Assembly (NCBI RefSeq): GCF_001418565.1
Contig: NZ_LIQQ01000235.1
Span: 1 to 47,266 of the forward strand
Reading direction: 5' to 3'
Source: Streptomyces graminilatus
Lineage (GTDB): Bacteria; Actinomycetota; Actinomycetes; Streptomycetales; Streptomycetaceae
Length of the DNA stretch: 47,266 nucleotides
Shown here: piece by piece, positions 42,832 to 47,266 of the stretch
How the letters are laid out: every line of letters begins with the position of its first letter
Numbering within the stretch: the stretch's first letter is position 1
Notes under the pieces: model-generated
What the model was told of the DNA's origin: nothing
What the model saw: only the letters and a program-made list of their open reading frames with translations
Database searches by the model: none
Translations under genes and position numbers: made by a program

Positions 42832-43887
42832 ATGAGCCCGTGCCAGATCACCGTCCTGGGGGAGTGCGTCGCGGACGCGTTCGCCGAGCCCACGAGCCCC
42901 TCGAACGTGCCCCTGAACGAGCCCCTGAACAAGCCCATGAACGAACCGGCGAACGAAGCCGCAAACGAACCGGCGAACGAACCCGCGAGCCCCTCGTACG
43001 AACTCACCCTGCGCGTCCTGCCGGGCGGCGGACCTGCGAATACGGCGGTTTCCCTGGCCCGGCTCGGCACCCCGGCCCGCTTCCTCGCCCGTCTGTCGGG
43101 CGACGTGTTCGGCCGCCTGTTCCGCGCCCATCTGGAGTCGTCCGGGGTGGACCTGTCGGACGCCGTCCAGGCGGCGGAGCCCAGCACGCTCGCCGTGGCG
43201 GAGCTGGACGCCCGGGGCCAGGCCGCGTTCTCCTTCCACGCCCGGAACACGGCCGACTGGCAGTGGACGCCGGAGGAACTGGCCGGTGTCGACATGTCCG
43301 AAACCGCATGCCTGCACACCGGCTCCCTGGCCCTGGTCCAGCAGCCCGGTGCGACGGCGGTCGAGGACTTCCTGGCGGCGGCGGCCCCTCGTACGACCAT
43401 CAGCATCGACCCCAATGTCCGGCCACTGCTGGTCCACCCCGACGTCTACCGGGCCCGGCTCGCGCACTGGTGCGCCCTCGCCGACGTGCTGCGACTGAGC
43501 GAGGACGACCTGGAACTCCTGCTGCCGGGCACCCCGCCCGAGCAGGCGTGCGACCTCTGGCACGCGGCCGGGGCCCGGCTCGTCGTGATCACGCTCGGTG
43601 CCGAAGGCGCGCTGGCCTCGCTCGACGGCGAACGGGTCCGGGTGCCCGCCGTCCCGGTGGACGTCGTCGACACGGTCGGGGCGGGCGACTCCTTCACCGC
43701 CGGACTGCTGCACCACCTCGGCACTCGCGGGCTGCTGGGCGGCCGGCTGACGGATCTCGGCCTGGACGACGTCGAGGAAGCCTGCCGCTTCGGCGCCCGC
43801 GTAGCGGCCCTGACCTGCTCGGTAGCCGGCCCCAACCCGCCGTGGCAGCACCAGCTCGGGCAGCTCGCCGGGGCCGACCGCGCCTGA
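42832..43887 (+). CDS. PfkB-family sugar kinase (fructokinase-like) with NEPA repeat insert
   Basis: Cytosolic ATP-dependent sugar kinase of 351 residues, ribokinase fold. The N-terminus ITVLGECVADAF, the first PfkB signature region GGGPANTAVSLARLG and the second signature DTVGAGDSFTAG (catalytic Asp) are clear. Between the first strand and the GGGPAN loop is an insert of tetrapeptides (LNEP, LNKP, MNEP, ANEA, ANEP) encoded by seven 12-bp units at 42901-42984; ordinary members have only a few residues here. ATG 42832 has AGAGGAG upstream. It lies between two copies of the LacI-type operator, so it should phosphorylate the sugar brought in by the importer, most likely fructose to fructose-6-phosphate. 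Position 1 phosphorylation cannot be ruled out. Confidence 0.85.
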   Translation: MSPCQITVLGECVADAFAEPTSPSNVPLNEPLNKPMNEPANEAANEPANEPASPSYELTLRVLPGGGPANTAVSLARLGTPARFLARLSGDVFGRLFRAHLESSGVDLSDAVQAAEPSTLAVAELDARGQAAFSFHARNTADWQWTPEELAGVDMSETACLHTGSLALVQQPGATAVEDFLAAAAPRTTISIDPNVRPLLVHPDVYRARLAHWCALADVLRLSEDDLELLLPGTPPEQACDLWHAAGARLVVITLGAEGALASLDGERVRVPAVPVDVVDTVGAGDSFTAGLLHHLGTRGLLGGRLTDLGLDDVEEACRFGARVAALTCSVAGPNPPWQHQLGQLAGADRA

Positions 43888-43981
43888 CGGGCGAACACAT
43901 GGCGAACCTGCGGCTCAACAGACCATGACTGCCGAAGCGTTGACGCACCGGCCGGGTTGCGTTCATCATCGGGCCACTCGG

Positions 43982-44011
43982 TGTCATCGATGACACAAGT
44001 CAACGATGACA
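43982..44011 (+). promoter_or_regulatory. Bipartite LacI-type operator upstream of the GH32 gene
   Basis: TGTCATCGATGACA (43982-43995, perfect palindrome) and AGTCAACGATGACA (43998-44011) repeat the 16-base spacing of the other operator. Read on the coding strand of each gene, the two 30-mers differ at only two positions. A TTGACG at 43940-43945 is a possible -35. Confidence 0.8.
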
Positions 44012-44014
44012 CTT

Positions 44015-44049
44015 CCTTGCCGACGCCGTGGACGACGGCGTCGGCAAGG
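44015..44049 (+). terminator. Strong hairpin between the operator and the GH32 gene (terminator or attenuator)
   Basis: 15-bp perfect stem CCTTGCCGACGCCGT / ACGGCGTCGGCAAGG with a 5-base loop, starting 4 bases after the operator. It may end kinase transcripts or sit in the GH32 leader RNA. Confidence 0.6.
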
Positions 44050-44125
44050 GCGTCATTTTCGGCCGGACCCGCACCGTGCGGCAGGCAGGCTCCGCCGCAC
44101 GGACGGCCGTAGCACAGGAGGCACC

Positions 44126-46723
44126 ATGAGCCTTGGACGTGTATCCCGGCATGCCCGCACCCGGATGATCGGGGCGGTGGTGGCGACGGCGGCGACGGTC
44201 TGTGCCCTGTCAGCCACCCCGCTCGCCCCGCTCGCCGCGCTCGCACCCCAGGCCGTGGCCGCCGACACCCCGCCGTACTCCGAGACCTACCGGCCCCAGT
44301 TCCACTTCACGCCGCAGAAGAACTGGATGAACGACCCCAACGGCCTCGTGTACTACAAGGGCGAATATCACCTCTTCTACCAGTACAACCCCAACGGCAA
44401 CTCCTGGGGAGACATGTCCTGGGGCCACGCGGTCAGCAAGGACCTGGTGCACTGGCAGGAACTGCCGCTCGCCCTCTCGCACGACGACAAGGAGATGGTG
44501 TTCTCCGGCGGCGCGGTCGTCGACCGGGACAACACCACGGGGTTCGGCACGAAGAAGAACCCGCCCATGGTGGCGATCTACACCAGCAACAACAACGCCA
44601 CGGGCATCCAGTCGCAGTCGCTCGCGTACAGCACCGACCGGGGCCGTACCTGGACGAAGTACCAGGGCAACCCCGTCATCGACATCGGCTCCAAGGACTT
44701 CCGCGACCCGAAGGTCCAGTGGTACGCGCCGACGAAGAGCTGGCTGATGACGGTGTCGATGTCCGCCGAGCACAAGGTGCGCTTCTACTCGTCGAAGAAC
44801 CTCAAGGACTGGACCGCGCAGAGCGAGTTCGGCCCGGCGGGCGCGACGGGCGGCGTGTGGGAGTGCCCGGACCTGTTCCCGCTCGCGGTCGACGGGAACA
44901 AGAAGAAGACCAAGTGGGTCCTGGTCGTCAACATCAACCCCGGTGGAATCGCCGGTGGTTCGGCCGCCCAGTACTTCGTAGGCGATTTCGACGGCAACAA
45001 ATTCACCGCCGACGACAAGGGCACGTACACCCCGCCCGCGGGCACGGTGACGCAGGACTTCGAGGGCGCGGACTTCGGTACGTGGACGACGACCGGCAGC
45101 GCGTTCGGCGCCGGACCGGCGGCCGGCGCGGTGGACGGCCAGGGCGCGGTCGACGGCTTCGACGGCAGGGGCCTGGCCAACAGCTTCCACGCGGGCGACG
45201 CCACCACAGGCACCCTCACGTCGCCCGAATTCACGGTCGGCAGCGCCTACTTGAACTTCAAGGTGGGCGGCGGACGCCACCCGCACGTGGACGGCACGGT
45301 CATGGAACAGGGCCCCCCGCCTGCGGGCACAATCCTCGCGGACTTCGAGGGCGGCACCTACGGCGACTGGACGACGACCGGGGACGCCTTCGGCTCGGCA
45401 CCGGCCAACGGCACACTCCCCAACCAGCAGCAGGTCTCCGGCTTCCTGGGCGGCGGCCTGGTCAACTCCTACCTGAACGGCGACTCCACGACGGGCACGC
45501 TCACGTCACCCGAGTTCACCATCGCCAAGAAGTACGTCAACTTCCTTGTGGGCGGCGGCAATCACCCCGTCGGCTCGGCCGACCCGACCGCGATCGAACT
45601 GCTCGTGGACGGCCAGGTGGTCCGCAGCGCCACCGGAAAGAACTCCGAGGCGCTCGACTGGGCCTCCTGGAACGTCGGCGACCTCGCGGGCAAGAAGGCG
45701 CGCATCAGGATCGTCGACGAGAACACCGGCGGCTGGGGCCACCTCGACGTCGACCACATCATGCTCTCCGACACCAAGGCCCAGCCGGTCTCCCAGGAGA
45801 CGTCCGTCAACCTGATCGTCGACGGCAAGGTGGTCCGCAGCGCCACCGGCGCCAACAGCGAGACCCTGGACTGGGCGTCCTTCGACCTGCGCGCTTACGC
45901 AGGCAAGAAGGCGAGGATCCAGCTCGTAGACATGAACAGGTCCGGCTGGGGCCACATCCTGGCCGACCGGTTCACCACCGCCGACACGGCCGCGAGGTCC
46001 ATCGTCCAGCGCGCCGACTGGGCCGACTACGGCAAGGACTACTACGCGGCGGTGTCCTGGGAGGACGCGCCCGACGGCAAGCGGTACATGATCGGCTGGA
46101 TGAACAACTGGGACTACGGCGGCGCCGTCCCCACCTCCCCCTGGCGCGGCGCGCAGGGCGTCCCCCGGGAGATGGCCCTGCGTACGGTCGACGGCCGCGT
46201 CCGGCTGACCAGCAAGCCGGTCGACAGCCTGGAGACCCTCAGGGAGAAGAGCCCGGCGACAGCGTCACCCATGACCGTCAAGAACACCACGAAGACGCTC
46301 ATCGGCTCGGCGGCCAGGGGCAAGGCACTCGACATCGAGGCGACCTTCTCCCTCAAGGACGCCGACGCCGACCGCTTCGGTCTGAAGGTACGCACCGGCG
46401 CGAACGGCGACGAGACGGTCATCGGCTACGACACCACGACACAGGAGCTGTACGTCGACCGCACCCACTCCGGCGCCGTCGACTTCGACAGCACCTTCCC
46501 GGGCATCCAGACGGCACCGCTGAAGGCCAAGAACGGCAAGGTGAAGCTGCGGATCCTGGTCGACTGGTCCTCGGTCGAGGTCTTCGGCGGCACCGGCGAG
46601 GCCGTGATCACCGACCAGATCTTCCCGGCCCCGGCCAGCCAGGGGGTGCAGGTCTTCGCGGAGAACGGCTCGGCGAAGCTGGACAGGGCGGTGGTCTGGC
46701 ACCTCGACCCGGCCCACAAGTAA
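44126..46723 (+). CDS. Secreted GH32 fructan hydrolase (levanase/inulinase-like) with nested module inserts
   Basis: Exported glycosidase of 865 residues that should cleave beta-fructans (levan, inulin) or sucrose. After the signal peptide (ends about AVAA at 46) the five-bladed propeller begins: WMNDPNG with nucleophile Asp70, FRDPK with Asp194 and ECPDLF with acid/base Glu246. At about residue 306 the propeller is interrupted by galactose-binding-like material: a half module (DFEGADFGTWTTTGSAFG to VGGGRHPHVDG), a complete second module (DFEGGTYGDWTTTGDAFG to DHIMLSD), then the other half of the first (VNLIVDGKVV to DRFTTAD), ending near 620. The propeller resumes (YAAVSWEDAPDGKRYMIGWM) and a C-terminal beta-sandwich ends the chain. 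ATG 44126 has AGGAGG upstream. The LacI-type operator precedes it. Confidence 0.9.
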   Translation: MSLGRVSRHARTRMIGAVVATAATVCALSATPLAPLAALAPQAVAADTPPYSETYRPQFHFTPQKNWMNDPNGLVYYKGEYHLFYQYNPNGNSWGDMSWGHAVSKDLVHWQELPLALSHDDKEMVFSGGAVVDRDNTTGFGTKKNPPMVAIYTSNNNATGIQSQSLAYSTDRGRTWTKYQGNPVIDIGSKDFRDPKVQWYAPTKSWLMTVSMSAEHKVRFYSSKNLKDWTAQSEFGPAGATGGVWECPDLFPLAVDGNKKKTKWVLVVNINPGGIAGGSAAQYFVGDFDGNKFTADDKGTYTPPAGTVTQDFEGADFGTWTTTGSAFGAGPAAGAVDGQGAVDGFDGRGLANSFHAGDATTGTLTSPEFTVGSAYLNFKVGGGRHPHVDGTVMEQGPPPAGTILADFEGGTYGDWTTTGDAFGSAPANGTLPNQQQVSGFLGGGLVNSYLNGDSTTGTLTSPEFTIAKKYVNFLVGGGNHPVGSADPTAIELLVDGQVVRSATGKNSEALDWASWNVGDLAGKKARIRIVDENTGGWGHLDVDHIMLSDTKAQPVSQETSVNLIVDGKVVRSATGANSETLDWASFDLRAYAGKKARIQLVDMNRSGWGHILADRFTTADTAARSIVQRADWADYGKDYYAAVSWEDAPDGKRYMIGWMNNWDYGGAVPTSPWRGAQGVPREMALRTVDGRVRLTSKPVDSLETLREKSPATASPMTVKNTTKTLIGSAARGKALDIEATFSLKDADADRFGLKVRTGANGDETVIGYDTTTQELYVDRTHSGAVDFDSTFPGIQTAPLKAKNGKVKLRILVDWSSVEVFGGTGEAVITDQIFPAPASQGVQVFAENGSAKLDRAVVWHLDPAHK

Positions 46724-46753
46724 CGCGAAACGAAGAATGAGGAGAACGAGTCC

Positions 46754-47047
46754 GTGAAGAAGACCTTGCTGGCCGAGTTCACCGCCCGAGAGGGAGCGGA
46801 GGACGAGGTAGCCCGCCTGATCAGCGACTACGCCCTGAAGGTACGCGAGGAAGAGGGCAACCTGGCCTTCGACGTCTACACCAAGGCAGCGGCCCCGCGC
46901 GCCTTCTGGATCTTCGAGGTGTACGAGGACGAGGAAGCCTTCCAGGCACACCTGAAGGCACCGTACGGCGCCCCGTTCAACGCGGTCCTCACCCCGCTGA
47001 TCGAGGAGGACGCCTCGGTGCTGACATTCCTCGATCCGGTGACGTGA
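46754..47047 (+). CDS. ABM-domain small enzyme (LsrG/YgiN-like)
   Basis: A 97-residue dimeric alpha/beta-barrel protein of the antibiotic biosynthesis monooxygenase superfamily. The segment REEEGNLAFDVYTKAAAPRA followed by FEVYEDEEAFQAH closely follows LsrG of E. coli (QEEGNLRFDV ... YEAYKDEDA), from memory, more than it does YgiN. LsrG isomerises phosphorylated AI-2, a sugar-derived phosphate. GTG 46754 has GAGGAG upstream and lies 30 bases after the GH32 stop on the same strand, so the two genes are likely co-transcribed under the LacI-type operator. It may act on a fructose-derived keto or aldehyde compound, or be a heme- or cofactor-free monooxygenase; no catalytic assignment is safe. Confidence 0.75.
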   Translation: MKKTLLAEFTAREGAEDEVARLISDYALKVREEEGNLAFDVYTKAAAPRAFWIFEVYEDEEAFQAHLKAPYGAPFNAVLTPLIEEDASVLTFLDPVT

Positions 47048-47050
47048 GTG

Positions 47051-47080
47051 ACCTGACCTGACCTGACCTGACCTGACCTG
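47051..47080. repeat. 5-bp tandem repeat (ACCTG), six perfect copies
   Basis: Starts three bases after the small ABM gene and precedes its terminator. Confidence 0.9.
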
Positions 47081-47101
47081 ACGTGACCTGATCCGACGTC
47101 G

Positions 47102-47126
47102 GCCGGGCCCGCGCCGCGGGCCCGGC
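47102..47126 (+). terminator. GC-rich hairpin terminator
   Basis: 12-bp arms GCCGGGCCCGCG and CGCGGGCCCGGC separated by one base, after the GH32/ABM unit. I see nothing else in 47127-47266. Confidence 0.6.
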
Positions 47127-47266
47127 ACCGGCGCGTCGTCATGCCGCTGTCCGCTTTCTCCGGGCCTGCCCACCACGAGCCCGACCGCCCTGGCCCCGCC
47201 CTGCCAGCCCCCGCGCTGCCTGGCCCCGTCCGGCCTGTCCGGGCGAGGCCGAAAACCGTCGCTGTC

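Overview
The window reads as a piece of a Streptomyces (or close relative) chromosome. GC content is very high with strongly GC-biased third codon positions, GTG and TTG starts are common, and 4-bp ATGA/GTGA stop-start overlaps recur. There are many secreted proteases, twin-arginine and lipoprotein signals, a SpoIIE-type phosphatase, a CseABC-like lipoprotein/two-component set and a LuxR-type ATPase regulator. I found no tRNA, rRNA, CRISPR array or intact insertion sequence.

Layout. 1-3.1 kb: end of a sugar-type ABC importer (permease, lipoprotein binding protein) translationally coupled to a 2H phosphoesterase. 3.1-6.2 kb: a minus-strand pair, a PobA-like aromatic hydroxylase and an O-methyltransferase with an unusual N-terminal extension. 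6.3-9.9 kb: CPBP membrane protease, a histidine-kinase-like remnant and an FtsX-like permease with no adjacent ATPase. 10-13.4 kb: a large secreted subtilase. 13.7-16.7 kb: lipoprotein, response regulator and histidine kinase; the kinase N-terminus is a 36-unit 15-bp tandem array containing a one-base deletion. 16.9-18.2 kb: decayed thiopeptide-type bacteriocin gene, then a VapBC-like toxin-antitoxin pair. 18.7-23.6 kb: a second subtilase with a P-domain and a secreted alpha/beta hydrolase with Calx-beta-like repeats. 24-27.3 kb: a copper-related group (Tat/lipoprotein multicopper oxidase, DUF6153-like protein, a CsoR-like operator, two further small exported proteins). 27.4-29.9 kb: cysteine-synthase-like enzyme coupled to an MFS exporter. 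30.1-32.1 kb: PAS-PAS-SpoIIE phosphatase with an ATPase domain. 32.8-34.1 kb: streptogrisin-like protease. 34.3-35.6 kb: stand-alone fructose-type PTS IIC. 35.6-38.1 kb: large LuxR-family ATPase regulator. 38.3-47.1 kb: a fructan/fructose locus.

The last locus is the most coherent system. A LacI regulator and an Frc/Rbs-type importer (binding protein, permease, ATPase) run leftward. A PfkB kinase, a secreted GH32 fructan hydrolase and an LsrG/ABM-like small enzyme run rightward. A nearly identical 30-bp bipartite operator lies upstream of the binding protein and upstream of the GH32 gene, in the same orientation relative to each. I infer extracellular fructan cleavage, uptake of the released sugar, phosphorylation inside the cell, and repression by the LacI protein.

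One signal runs across the whole window: short-period tandem repeats (5 to 17 bp) lie in many intergenic gaps and also inside coding linkers or termini (histidine kinase, fructokinase, LuxR regulator, cysteine-synthase-like protein, multicopper oxidase, DUF6153-like protein). The kinase array is the most interesting because a one-base indel there has visibly changed the reading frame.
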